A program made the position numbers and the translations under genes. Source: JAVBKX01 sp031553835 (GTDB taxonomy: Bacteria > Bacteroidota > Bacteroidia > Bacteroidales > Azobacteroidaceae). Taken from it: DNA of 64,000 nt. Positions 53,487 through 62,447 of this stretch are shown piece by piece. The notes below the pieces were generated by a model. It was not told the DNA's origin. It ran no database searches and saw nothing but the letters and a program-made list of their open reading frames with translations. Positions within the stretch are counted from its first letter, which is position 1; every line of letters begins with the position of its first letter. Location of the stretch: the NCBI GenBank assembly GCA_031553835.1, contig JAVBKX010000031.1, positions 7,859 through 71,858 of the forward strand. The letters run 5' to 3'.

Positions 53487-56336
53487 ATGAAAACTGAACA
53501 ATTCGCATCTCGTCACATTGGGATTTCTCCACAAGAAGAAAAGATTATGCTACAAAAAATCGGGCTGAATAGCCTCGGTCAATTAATCGAACAAACTATT
53601 CCCGATAATATCCGGTTGAAGCAACCTCTGGAATTACCGGCGGCTATGTCGGAGCGTGAATATGCGGAACATATTGCTGAATTAGCCTCTAAAAATGACA
53701 TTTTTACATCATATATCGGCATGGGATGGTACGATTGCATTACTCCTGCGCCTGTGATCCGGAATGTATTTGAAAATCCGTGCTGGTACACCTCTTATAC
53801 TCCATATCAGGCTGAAATTTCCCAGGGACGATTAGAGGCATTGCTCAACTTCCAAACCATGATCTGCGATTTGACGGCATTACCGCTCTCCAATTGTTCA
53901 TTACTTGACGAAGCAACCGCCGCCGCCGAAGCCGCACACATGATGTTTGAAGCGCGGAGCCGGGAACAAATCAAACAAAATGCTAATATCCTGTTTGTAG
54001 ATGAGAACGTTTTCGAATCTACCCGGGCGGTCCTTCATACCCGTGTTATTCCGCAAGGTATTGAGTTGCAACGAGGCGATTATCGTACTGTTGAATGGAC
54101 AAACCGCCATTTCGGCGCCATTATCCAATACCCCGATGCCAATGGCAATATTGAAGACTACGCCGGTTTTGTATCCAAAGCGCAGGCTGCCGGTGTAAAA
54201 GTTGCTGTCGGAGCCGATATACTCAGTTTAGTATTGCTAACGCCTCCGGGAGAATGGGGAGCTGACATCACTTTCGGAAGTACTCAACGCATGGGAATTC
54301 CTATGTTTTTCGGAGGCCCGTCTGCCGGCTACTTATCTTGCAAAGAAGAATATAAACGGATTATTCCCGGACGAATTATCGGCATATCCAAAGATGCTTA
54401 CGGTAAACAAGCTTTACGGATGGCATTACAAACCCGCGAGCAACATATCAAACGGGAAAAAGCCACTTCCAATATTTGTACTGCACAGGCTTTACTGGCC
54501 ACCATGTCTTCATTTTACGCCGTTTATCACGGCCCGGAAGGTCTGAAAAACATTGCGGTCCGCGTTCATTCTTTCGCAGGATTCCTGGCCGAAGAATTAA
54601 ACCGGATGGGATACAAACAACTTAATGCCAACTATTTCGACACATTAAAAATTCAACTGCCCAATACGACCTCTTTCAATATCATCCGCGATACAGCCTT
54701 AGAATGCAAGGTCAATCTGCGCTATTTCGATACCGGAGAAATAGGCATTAGCCTGGATGAAACAACACTCGTTGATGATATCGGCGTATTGCTGTATATT
54801 TTTTCAACAGGCAATAATTTGGAATACATGTTGGACAAAGAAATAAACGAAAATATCCGGATGGCGCAACAATTCCGGAGAACTTCACCTTTTCTGACGC
54901 ATGAAGTATTCAATTCTTATCATACGGAAACAGAATTAATGCGGTATATCAAACAATTGGAACGAAAAGATATTTCACTGGCTCACTCCATGATTTCCCT
55001 CGGATCATGCACCATGAAACTGAATGCTGCTTCCGAACTGCTTCCGCTCAATAATCCCGGTTTTGCCAACATGCATCCCTATGCGCCGGAAGACCAGACT
55101 GAAGGTTATCTCGAAATACTGGAAAATCTGCGCGAATATTTAGCGGAAATAACCGGTTTGCCCGGAGTCAGTTTTCAGCCAAATTCAGGAGCTGCCGGAG
55201 AATATGCCGGACTTATTGTCATTCGTTCTTACCTGCAATCTATCGGACAAGGCCATCGCGATATTATCCTGATTCCGGCATCAGCACACGGCACCAATCC
55301 GGCCAGCGCCATCCAGGCTGGTTTTCAGACAATTACCATAGAATGCGACGCACAAGGCAATACCGACCTGAAAGATTTGCAGGCAAAAGCAGAAGAACAT
55401 CGGGATCGATTGGCCGCCCTGATGATTACTTATCCTTCCACTCATGGTATTTTTGAAACACAAATCATTGAAATCTGCAAACTGATTCACTCTTGTGGCG
55501 GGCAAGTGTATATGGACGGCGCCAATATGAACGCCCAGGTGGGATTAACCAATCCCGGCTTTGTCGGGGCTGACGTTTGTCACCTCAATCTGCATAAAAC
55601 CTTTGCCATTCCTCATGGTGGTGGCGGTCCCGGAGCCGGCCCCATTTGTGTATCCTCACATTTAATCCCGTTCCTTCCGTCACATCCCGAGACACAAGGT
55701 TCGGAACTGAATACCGTAGCCGCTTCTCCGTTTGGAAGCGCCGGCATCCTTCCTATTACATACGGCTATATCCGAATGATGGGCGCTGAAGGATTAACCC
55801 ATGCTACTAAAATTGCAATTTTGAATGCGAATTATTTGGCAGAATGTCTAAATGAGGCGTATGGCATTGTATATCGTGGCGCTCACGGCCGTGTGGGACA
55901 TGAATTGATTTTAGAATGCCGTGGAATCAAAGACAGTTCTGGCATAACTGAAACAGATATCGCCAAACGATTGGTAGATTACGGATTCCATGCACCTACC
56001 CTTTCATTTCCCGTGCATGGTACATTAATGATTGAACCGACCGAAAGCGAAAGTTTAAAAGAATTGAATCGTTTTGTAGAAACTATGTTAGCCATTCGCC
56101 ACGAAATTGAAGAAGTTGAAAACGGCACAGCCGGTAAAGAGGATAATGTTTTAATAAATGCGCCTCATCCTGAATACGAAGTTTGCGGCGATGATTGGAA
56201 ACATACTTATACTCGCAGCAAAGCCGCTTACCCGCTCGATTGGATCAGAGAAAATAAATTCTGGGTCAATGTGGCAAGGATCGACAATGCTTTTGGCGAC
56301 CGGAATCTGGTGCCGGTACAATGTGCCTGCAACTAA
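53487..56336 (+). CDS. gcvP: Glycine dehydrogenase (decarboxylating), P protein
   Basis: A 949-residue single-chain P protein of the glycine cleavage system, which decarboxylates glycine with PLP and passes the aminomethyl group to GcvH. It has both halves: the N-terminal part with RHIGISPQEEKIMLQKIG and SYIGMGWYDCITPAPVIRN, and the C-terminal half with PLP lysine K704 in LHKTFAIPHGGGGPG. The end, VNVARIDNAFGDRNLVPVQCAC, is typical. The gcvT and gcvH genes are not in the window. It starts 2 bp after the MBL gene. Confidence 0.96.
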   Translation: MKTEQFASRHIGISPQEEKIMLQKIGLNSLGQLIEQTIPDNIRLKQPLELPAAMSEREYAEHIAELASKNDIFTSYIGMGWYDCITPAPVIRNVFENPCWYTSYTPYQAEISQGRLEALLNFQTMICDLTALPLSNCSLLDEATAAAEAAHMMFEARSREQIKQNANILFVDENVFESTRAVLHTRVIPQGIELQRGDYRTVEWTNRHFGAIIQYPDANGNIEDYAGFVSKAQAAGVKVAVGADILSLVLLTPPGEWGADITFGSTQRMGIPMFFGGPSAGYLSCKEEYKRIIPGRIIGISKDAYGKQALRMALQTREQHIKREKATSNICTAQALLATMSSFYAVYHGPEGLKNIAVRVHSFAGFLAEELNRMGYKQLNANYFDTLKIQLPNTTSFNIIRDTALECKVNLRYFDTGEIGISLDETTLVDDIGVLLYIFSTGNNLEYMLDKEINENIRMAQQFRRTSPFLTHEVFNSYHTETELMRYIKQLERKDISLAHSMISLGSCTMKLNAASELLPLNNPGFANMHPYAPEDQTEGYLEILENLREYLAEITGLPGVSFQPNSGAAGEYAGLIVIRSYLQSIGQGHRDIILIPASAHGTNPASAIQAGFQTITIECDAQGNTDLKDLQAKAEEHRDRLAALMITYPSTHGIFETQIIEICKLIHSCGGQVYMDGANMNAQVGLTNPGFVGADVCHLNLHKTFAIPHGGGGPGAGPICVSSHLIPFLPSHPETQGSELNTVAASPFGSAGILPITYGYIRMMGAEGLTHATKIAILNANYLAECLNEAYGIVYRGAHGRVGHELILECRGIKDSSGITETDIAKRLVDYGFHAPTLSFPVHGTLMIEPTESESLKELNRFVETMLAIRHEIEEVENGTAGKEDNVLINAPHPEYEVCGDDWKHTYTRSKAAYPLDWIRENKFWVNVARIDNAFGDRNLVPVQCACN

Positions 56337-56348
56337 TGTTGCAGGCTC

Positions 56349-56495
56349 TCAATTGTCTCTGTCATCAAAGGTTTCTTTCTTTTTGGCTTTAATCTGTTTG
56401 ACAAGATAATATACAAAAGCCAATACAACTAAAGCAATGCCGGCAATGTAAGCCAGCATAATAAAGAAAGACATACATAACCCCAATACAGCCAT
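56349..56495 (-). CDS. 48-residue single-helix membrane protein
   Basis: A small gene, ATG at 56495 and TGA at 56349. The protein starts MAVLGLCMSFFIMLAYIAG, continues with one membrane helix (about residues 5-31) and ends with the charged tail KQIKAKKKETFDDRDN. It lies 3 bp downstream of the YbjQ-family stop codon on the same strand, and no start of its own promoter is visible, so it is co-transcribed. Function is unknown; it is not a shadow of gcvP, which ends before it. Confidence 0.65.
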   Translation of the reverse strand: MAVLGLCMSFFIMLAYIAGIALVVLAFVYYLVKQIKAKKKETFDDRDN

Positions 56496-56498
56496 AAA

Positions 56499-56813
56499 TT
56501 ATTTCAATTTAACAGCCGTTCCGTAAGCTAACATTTCAGAACAGCCCTGCATAATCATAGAAGTTGTAAATCGAACATTAACAATTGCCTGCGCTCCCAA
56601 CTTCGTAGCATCTGCTATCATTCGTTGATAAGCCTGCTCTCTTGATTGAGCTTGCAATTTCGTATATTCGGAGATTTCTCCGCCTATTACATTCTTTAAA
56701 CCGGCAGCAAAATCCCTTACTGCATTTCTGGCTCTCACCGTACTACCTCTTGCCACACCCAATACTTCGGCAATTTCTTGACCGGGAATACTTTCTGTTG
56801 TTGTTACAATCAT
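56499..56813 (-). CDS. YbjQ/UPF0145-family protein
   Basis: A 104-residue protein, close to the usual YbjQ length (107). Conserved parts are TTTESIPGQEIAEVLGVARGSTVRARN and a C-terminal IVNVRFTTSMIMQGCSEMLAYGTAV. YbjQ proteins form beta/alpha homopentamers of unknown role, and related domains are proposed to bind metals. It forms a two-gene unit with a small membrane protein downstream. Confidence 0.88.
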   Translation of the reverse strand: MIVTTTESIPGQEIAEVLGVARGSTVRARNAVRDFAAGLKNVIGGEISEYTKLQAQSREQAYQRMIADATKLGAQAIVNVRFTTSMIMQGCSEMLAYGTAVKLK

Positions 56814-56868
56814 TGTTTTTGTTTTAGTAATTAATAATAATAGATTAGTGATAGATTTACTATCGCTA

Positions 56869-56876
56869 CAAAAGTA
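56869..56876 (-). promoter_or_regulatory. Bacteroidota -7 element TACTTTTG for the YbjQ unit
   Basis: An exact TAnnTTTG match on the minus strand, 55 bp upstream of the YbjQ-family ATG. No -33 element is clear. Confidence 0.5.
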
Positions 56877-56929
56877 TTAAAAATATCAATCTGTCATCAT
56901 ATAAATGCATGCAATTTTTGAACAAAAAA

Positions 56930-56949
56930 ACCTGCACTTTAGTACAGGT
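56930..56949. promoter_or_regulatory. 9-bp dyad next to the gad promoter
   Basis: ACCTGCACT (56930-56938) and AGTACAGGT (56941-56949) form an inverted repeat with one mismatch and a 2-nt centre. It ends 21 bp before the -7 element of the gad promoter, at or just upstream of where a -33 element would be. It is a candidate regulator-binding site. Confidence 0.5.
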
Positions 56950-56970
56950 AGCTCAAATGCTATATATATG

Positions 56971-56978
56971 TACCTTTG
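56971..56978 (+). promoter_or_regulatory. Bacteroidota -7 element TACCTTTG, probable gad promoter
   Basis: An exact TAnnTTTG match in the 460-bp gap (56814-57273) between the YbjQ unit and gadB. No TTG lies at standard spacing. It would produce a leader of about 290 nt before gadB, or an independent short RNA ending at the hairpin at 57047-57070. Confidence 0.5.
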
Positions 56979-57046
56979 CACATCTTTTTAAGAAAAAAAC
57001 TGAACCATTACCTTTCTTTATAATTAATTTAGTATGTGTGTGCGTG

Positions 57047-57070
57047 AGGCTGCCTACCAATAGGCAGCCT
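57047..57070 (+). ncRNA. Perfect 10-bp hairpin in the gadB leader (structured leader or small RNA end)
   Basis: AGGCTGCCTA (57047-57056), loop CCAA, TAGGCAGCCT (57061-57070). The flanks TATGT (57034-57038) and ACATA (57076-57080) could extend it. It lies about 60 nt after the predicted transcription start and about 200 bp before the gadB ATG. No T-run follows, so a simple terminator is unlikely. The remaining leader (57080-57273) is AT-rich with no further clear structure. Confidence 0.4.
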
Positions 57071-57273
57071 TCGTTACATATAGCAGATTTCAACCTTACA
57101 TACCCAAATTTAATCAATACAACAAAAATCCGGTATGATTAATTAAGATTTTTTCATAAACCTTTTTCGACCTTTCTGTTTTCTAATAGTAGAATTAACC
57201 TGCCTACAAATTGTTTAACAGTTAATCATCTTAACTACCGGACGATCCAAAACAGGCATAAAACCAAATCTGT

Positions 57274-58665
57274 ATGTCACTACATGTCAAAAAGAACAAC
57301 GAAAACGAACTGCTGTTTGATGCCTATGCGCTACCGGAAGCTAACCAAAGCATTCCCAAGTACCAAATACCTAAAGAATCCAATGACGCAAAGATAGTGG
57401 CAGATCTGATTTTGGATGAATTATTGCTGGATGGTAATGCGAAACAAAATCTCGCTACTTTCTGTCAGACGTATGCAGACGAAGAAATCCACAGGATCAT
57501 GGACGCCTGCATCAATAAAAATATGATCGACAAGGATGAGTACCCACAAACAGCCGAGATCGAAAACCGGTGCATTCACATGTTAGCAGACCTTTGGAAT
57601 TCTCCGGTAAGCACAACTACTATCGGTTGCTCCACCACCGGATCAAGTGAAGCCTGCATGTTGGGAGGACTGGCTCTGAAATGGAAATGGAGAGAAAAGA
57701 GAAAACTGGAAGGGAAACTTTTCGACAAACCCAATATAGTAACAGGACCTGTACAGGTTTGTTGGGAAAAATTTGCCCGCTATTTTGATGTCGAATTACG
57801 CCAAATTCCAATGGAACACGACCGGTTATTAATGAATCCGGAAGAAGTAATAAAACGGATAGATGAAAATACGATCGGAGTTATCCCCACTCTTGGCGTG
57901 ACTTTCACTTTGGAATATGAAAATGTGGAGGCGGTGAGTCGAAGGTTGGATGATTATGAAAAACAAACAGGTATCGATATCCCTATCCATGTAGATGCAG
58001 CCAGCGGTGGTTTCATAGCTCCGTTCCTTCAACCGGATATTGTATGGGATTTCAGACTTCCCCGGGTAAAATCCATCAACGCTTCAGGGCACAAATTCGG
58101 GCTTTCTCCTCTTGGTGTCGGATGGATAGTTTGGCGCGAACTGCAAGACTTGCCTGAAGAATTAATTTTCAAAGTGAATTACCTGGGAGGCGATATGCCT
58201 ACATTCGCCCTCAACTTCTCTCGTCCGGGTGGACAAATTATCGCTCAATATTACAACTTACTCCGTAATGGATTCGAGGGATATCGCCGGATACAACAAT
58301 CCTGTCAAAGTCATGGCGTTTTCATCGCTGAAGAAATAGCCAGGATTGGATTATTCGACTTGCTGTATGATGGAAAAAGCGCACTGCCCGGAGCCGCATG
58401 GATGCTGAAGAAAAATGTGAATCCGGGATTTAATTTGTATGATTTGTCTGACATGCTTCGAACACGCGGATGGCAAATAGCATCGTACTCATTGCCTGTC
58501 AATTGTCAGGATATAGTAATACAGCGAGTGGTGATAAGGCATGGTTTCAGCCATGATTTCGCACAATTGCTGGTGAATGATATCAAGCGAAGTATAGAAC
58601 ATTTGCAAAAAAATCCGGCGCTGAACAATCGTACCGAACGCGAAGCCGGTGGATTCAGACACTAA
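57274..58665 (+). CDS. gadB: Glutamate decarboxylase
   Basis: A 463-residue PLP enzyme that converts glutamate to GABA and CO2, consuming a cytoplasmic proton. It aligns by eye along its length with E. coli GadB (466 aa): DGNAKQNLATFCQTYADEE, NKNMIDKDEYPQTAEIENRC, GSSEACMLGGLALKWKWR, HVDAASGGFIAPFLQPDIVWDF (shown in part) and the PLP lysine K274 in INASGHKFGLSPLG. The last residue is a histidine (GGFRH), in the place of E. coli His465, which closes the active site at neutral pH. Start MSLHVKKNNENELLF is the first ATG. It is the first gene of the gad cluster. Confidence 0.95.
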   Translation: MSLHVKKNNENELLFDAYALPEANQSIPKYQIPKESNDAKIVADLILDELLLDGNAKQNLATFCQTYADEEIHRIMDACINKNMIDKDEYPQTAEIENRCIHMLADLWNSPVSTTTIGCSTTGSSEACMLGGLALKWKWREKRKLEGKLFDKPNIVTGPVQVCWEKFARYFDVELRQIPMEHDRLLMNPEEVIKRIDENTIGVIPTLGVTFTLEYENVEAVSRRLDDYEKQTGIDIPIHVDAASGGFIAPFLQPDIVWDFRLPRVKSINASGHKFGLSPLGVGWIVWRELQDLPEELIFKVNYLGGDMPTFALNFSRPGGQIIAQYYNLLRNGFEGYRRIQQSCQSHGVFIAEEIARIGLFDLLYDGKSALPGAAWMLKKNVNPGFNLYDLSDMLRTRGWQIASYSLPVNCQDIVIQRVVIRHGFSHDFAQLLVNDIKRSIEHLQKNPALNNRTEREAGGFRH

Positions 58666-58678
58666 ATATTGAAATATT

Positions 58679-60160
58679 ATGGCTAAACAAAAATACATCA
58701 GTACCTGGCAACTGGCGCTAATGACTGCCGCTGCCGTAATCAGTCTCCGAGGATTACCCATGCTGGCCAAAGAAGAATTTACCATGTTTTTCTACATTTT
58801 CTTTGCCACATTCCTCTTCCTGATTCCCGCGGCTTTAGTAGGCGCTGAATTAGGAAGCGCCTTTGCCGAAAAAGGCGGAGGTGTTTACACGTGGGTAAAA
58901 GAAGCCTTTAACGAACGGTTGGGTTTTGTCGCTATTTTCCTGCAATGGATTCAGAATGTGGTATGGTATCCAACTGTCCTTTCATTTGCTGCAGCAGCCA
59001 TTGCCTATCTGATAGGCATCCCCGGCCTATCTCAAAATGGTATATTTGTCGGCATTTTTTCAATTGCCATGTATTGGTTTGCCACTTGGATAACGCTAAA
59101 AGGTACGGATGCCATTTCTAAAATTACAAGCCGGGGATTTTTGTTAGGAACTATATTGCCCGGCGTAGTGATTGTTATTTTAGCTGCAATATGGATAATC
59201 AACGGATACCCTGTTGCATTGGAACATGTTCCCTCTAACGAAACTACTTTGGTCAGCGCTGGTGCAGGGCATGTTCACCCCCGTTTTTTTCCGCACATTT
59301 CCAACATCAGTAATATAGCATTTCTCGCGGGAATTTTACTGTTGTTTGCCGGAGTGGAAGTACATGCTGTACACGCTATGGAAATGAAAAATCCGAAAAA
59401 ACAATTTCCGGCATCTATTTTTCTATCAGCGCTTATTTCTTTCGGGCTTTGCACATTAGGCGCATTGGCTGTTGCCATTGTAATGCCTTATGATCAAATC
59501 AATCTCCAGGATGGATTGATGCTGACTTTTAAGCGACTGTTCGACACCTTCCATTTAAGTTGGCTAACCAATGTATTGGGAGCGTTGATCGCTTTCGGAG
59601 CATTGGCTGGGATTATGTCCTGGATTGCAGGCCCAAGCCGCGGTTTGCTATGGACAGCCAGGGACGGACAACTTCCAAAAATATTGACAAAAACGAACAA
59701 AAATGGCATCCAAATCAATATTCTGATTATACAAGGAATCATCGTTTCCATTTTATCATCCTTGTATTTTATCATTAAAGATGTGAGTGTTGCGTTTTTC
59801 CTGTTAAGCGCCCTTACTATCGGTTTATACCTGATTATGTATCTGTTGATGTATGCGGCCGCCATCAAATTACGGAAATCACAACCCGACCTGCCAAGAA
59901 CATATAAAGTGCCGGGTGGAAATCCCGGAATGTGGATCGTTGCCGGCATCGGGTTTCTGTCCGTATTATTTTCCTTTGTTGTTTCTTTCTTTCCACCGTC
60001 CCAATTACCGGTTGGAAGTCCTGTCTTGTATGTCGGGTTAGTATTTGCCGGAAACATTATCTTCCTGGTTGTTCCGTTTATAATCAGCATAATACAAAAA
60101 AGAAAACGGCAAAACAATCTGAATAAGGATATGAATTCACATGAAAATCAACCGACATGA
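58679..60160 (+). CDS. gadC: Glutamate:GABA antiporter
   Basis: A 493-residue APC-family antiporter with 12 helices that exchanges external glutamate (or glutamine) for internal GABA. It starts MAKQKYISTWQLALMTAAAVISLRGLP. It shows GAELGSAFAEKGGGVYTWVKEAF, the EVHAVHAMEMKNPKKQFPASIFLSA region (in part) and SWIAGPSRGLLWTARDG. The length and sequence fit GadC (511 aa in E. coli), but the C-terminal tail, which is the pH plug in E. coli, is short here. It lies 13 bp after gadB and overlaps the porin start by 4 bp. Confidence 0.93.
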   Translation: MAKQKYISTWQLALMTAAAVISLRGLPMLAKEEFTMFFYIFFATFLFLIPAALVGAELGSAFAEKGGGVYTWVKEAFNERLGFVAIFLQWIQNVVWYPTVLSFAAAAIAYLIGIPGLSQNGIFVGIFSIAMYWFATWITLKGTDAISKITSRGFLLGTILPGVVIVILAAIWIINGYPVALEHVPSNETTLVSAGAGHVHPRFFPHISNISNIAFLAGILLLFAGVEVHAVHAMEMKNPKKQFPASIFLSALISFGLCTLGALAVAIVMPYDQINLQDGLMLTFKRLFDTFHLSWLTNVLGALIAFGALAGIMSWIAGPSRGLLWTARDGQLPKILTKTNKNGIQINILIIQGIIVSILSSLYFIIKDVSVAFFLLSALTIGLYLIMYLLMYAAAIKLRKSQPDLPRTYKVPGGNPGMWIVAGIGFLSVLFSFVVSFFPPSQLPVGSPVLYVGLVFAGNIIFLVVPFIISIIQKRKRQNNLNKDMNSHENQPT

Positions 60161-61368
60161 AACTATGTTATTTTTTGATATTTGTATGGGGTATTCTCCA
60201 AATAAATTCGTATGCATCAGCCCAAACGAACCAAGTTGACACAAAAAAATTTCCATTATCGCGCAATGATATAGAAAACCAAAAACATGGGCTTGTTATT
60301 ACCGACATCGAGGGTATTTCTCTCAAAATCGGAGGATACATACAAGCAGACTTTATGTACGACACCAAAGACATCCAAAACAGGGATGCCTTTCAGCCTT
60401 CATCTATTACAGTTCCTACTTATGACAATGGCGGCACGCATTTTAGCATAAGACAATCTCGATTAAGTTTTTCCGCATCCGGTTTATTGAAATCGGCCGG
60501 TGATTTTAACGCAATCCTTGAATTCGATTTGTACGGCCCAAACGGCTCTGCCAATCCTCGCATCCGTCATGCCTGGATTAGCATCGGAAAGTGGGGATTC
60601 GGACAATACTGGAGTAATTTTATGGATAGTCAGATTTGGCCTAATTTAGTGGATTACTGGGGGCCAAACGCTTACGTATGGACCCGGCAGGTACAATTAA
60701 GATACACACAACCATTAAATCATTCCAATACCCTGGCTTTCTCAATCGAGCAGCCGGGAGCAGATGTAACTTTTCCGGCTGATTCTGCAACATGGGTTGT
60801 CCGCAACCTGTATCCTGACATCACGGGCAGTTACACATACAGCTGGAACAACAGCAAGAGTCATCTTCGATTGAGCGGGTTGCTTCATCCGATCACATAC
60901 CGTACCTCTTCTGATAATGCGGTCAAGCTATTAGGAGGAGCATTCAATTTTTCCGGAAATATCCGTACTACAGGCAATGATGCATTGAAATTTCAAGTAT
61001 CCTACGGTACAGGATATGCGCGTTACAGCGAAGATATCAGCGGTTTGGGATACGATGCGCTTCCCAATGCTCAGGATCAAGTTGAACTGGAAACTTCCAC
61101 TCAATTTTACCTTTGGGCGTTTTATGATCGCTGGTGGAGCCACCAATGGAGTTCCACTATCGGCTGGGGACACATCTCGATTGACACAAAATCGTATCAA
61201 CCGCCGGCAACAATTTCCCATACAAATTATGGGGCTGTCAATTTACTATGGTATCCCAATAAATATTTCAAAACAGGAGTAGAAGTATTGTATGGAAACC
61301 GTAAAAACCTGAATGGAGAAAAAGGCGAAGATTTGAGAATACAGTTCAGCGCTTTCATCACGATGTAA
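60157..61368 (+). CDS. Outer-membrane porin (DcaP/phosphate-porin-like barrel)
   Basis: A 403-residue exported protein with a signal peptide (about 1-23). Sequence is typical of trimeric porins of the OprO/OprP or DcaP kind: LKIGGYIQADFMYDTKDIQ near the N-terminus, SIRQSRLSFSASGLLKSAGDFNAILEFDLYG (in part), an alternating strand pattern with many Trp/Tyr, and a final strand DLRIQFSAFITM with an aromatic residue near the end. The start overlaps the gadC stop by 4 bp, so it is translated with the antiporter. The substrate is unknown; glutamate, glutamine or GABA passage is inferred from context. Confidence 0.8.
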   Translation: MKLCYFLIFVWGILQINSYASAQTNQVDTKKFPLSRNDIENQKHGLVITDIEGISLKIGGYIQADFMYDTKDIQNRDAFQPSSITVPTYDNGGTHFSIRQSRLSFSASGLLKSAGDFNAILEFDLYGPNGSANPRIRHAWISIGKWGFGQYWSNFMDSQIWPNLVDYWGPNAYVWTRQVQLRYTQPLNHSNTLAFSIEQPGADVTFPADSATWVVRNLYPDITGSYTYSWNNSKSHLRLSGLLHPITYRTSSDNAVKLLGGAFNFSGNIRTTGNDALKFQVSYGTGYARYSEDISGLGYDALPNAQDQVELETSTQFYLWAFYDRWWSHQWSSTIGWGHISIDTKSYQPPATISHTNYGAVNLLWYPNKYFKTGVEVLYGNRKNLNGEKGEDLRIQFSAFITM

Positions 61369-61410
61369 TTTATCCATATTAAACATTAACAATCTATTAA
61401 TATCTGCGTC

Positions 61411-62433
61411 ATGAAAACAAAAATACGAATAACAAAATTTATGTTGGTTCTAAACATTTTATTGTTGTCCTCTTTCAGCATTAACGAAAACAGGGCTCAA
61501 CAAAAAATGAATATACAACAAGTGATAGAGGATGCCCATCACCGGTTTATGAATAACGTGGAAGGTAAGAATGCCGATTACATCCCATTTTTAGCGAATG
61601 TACCTTCTCATCTTTTCGGAATTGTAATTGTTACCAACGATGGAAAACTTTACAAAACCGGTGATACTCAATATGAATTCGGCATAGAATCCATATCAAA
61701 AGCCTTTGTATTAGCCCAGGCTATGCAATTAGTCGGCCCCGATACCATTGAAAAAAATATTGGAGTAGGAGCAACCGGCATGCCGTTTAATTCCGTCATG
61801 GCAATTGAACTCGAAGGTTATAAACCGGTTAGCCCCATTGTAAATGCCGGAGCTATGGCTACCAATAGTCTGATCAAAGGAAAAACAAAAGAAGCACAAT
61901 TTACCGGCATTCTCCATTTCATGAGTACATTAGCCAACCGTCCGCTGCGTGTCATCGACGAATTGTATCAATCGGAAGCTGCGACGAATCAACACAACCG
62001 GGCTATAGCTATGCTGTTGCAGGCATACGGACATATATGGGCTGATCCTGTTGATGCTTGCGATAGTTACACCAAACAATGCTCTATCGGTGTCACAACC
62101 GAAGATCTCGCCAACATGGGAGCCGTATTGTCAAATGGCGGCATACACCCGGTTACAAAGAAACGTATCATTGATGAACAATATGTCCCCAAAGTCCTTG
62201 CCGTAATGGGTATGGAAGGATTGTATGAATCAACCGGCAGCTGGATGTACCATACCGGATTGCCGGGAAAAAGCGGTGTAGGCGGAGGAATTATTGCAAT
62301 TGCTCCGGGTAAAATGGCTATAGCCGCATTCGCTCCTCCGCTCGATGCTGCGGGTAATAGTGTGAAAGCCCAAAAAGCAATTGAATATATTGTTCAACAA
62401 TTAGGGCTAAATCTTTACATGGACCAAAATTAA
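61411..62433 (+). CDS. glsA: Glutaminase A with N-terminal signal peptide
   Basis: A 340-residue glutaminase, which turns glutamine into glutamate and ammonia. The catalytic Ser-x-x-Lys is S94-I-S-K97 in FGIESISKAF, with NAGAMATNSLI and the C-terminal SGVGGGIIAIAPGKMAIAAFAPPLD typical of the beta-lactamase-like family. Relative to the roughly 305-residue cytosolic enzymes, it has about 33 extra N-terminal residues: basic KTKIRITK, hydrophobic FMLVLNILLLSSFSI, then NENRAQQ. That is a plausible signal peptide, so periplasmic location is inferred. It follows the porin after 42 bp in the gad cluster. Confidence 0.92.
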   Translation: MKTKIRITKFMLVLNILLLSSFSINENRAQQKMNIQQVIEDAHHRFMNNVEGKNADYIPFLANVPSHLFGIVIVTNDGKLYKTGDTQYEFGIESISKAFVLAQAMQLVGPDTIEKNIGVGATGMPFNSVMAIELEGYKPVSPIVNAGAMATNSLIKGKTKEAQFTGILHFMSTLANRPLRVIDELYQSEAATNQHNRAIAMLLQAYGHIWADPVDACDSYTKQCSIGVTTEDLANMGAVLSNGGIHPVTKKRIIDEQYVPKVLAVMGMEGLYESTGSWMYHTGLPGKSGVGGGIIAIAPGKMAIAAFAPPLDAAGNSVKAQKAIEYIVQQLGLNLYMDQN

Positions 62434-62447
62434 CAAAAATCAGACAG

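Noticed and set aside
53487..53520. gcvP considered as part of a full gcv operon
   Set aside because: No gcvT or gcvH is found on either side within the window.
57047..57070. GC-rich hairpin considered as a plain intrinsic terminator
   Set aside because: No T-run follows on the plus strand, and no gene ends upstream on that strand.
59494..60117. 207-codon open frame on the minus strand inside gadC
   Set aside because: A shadow of the hydrophobic gadC codons; the forward frame matches GadC throughout.
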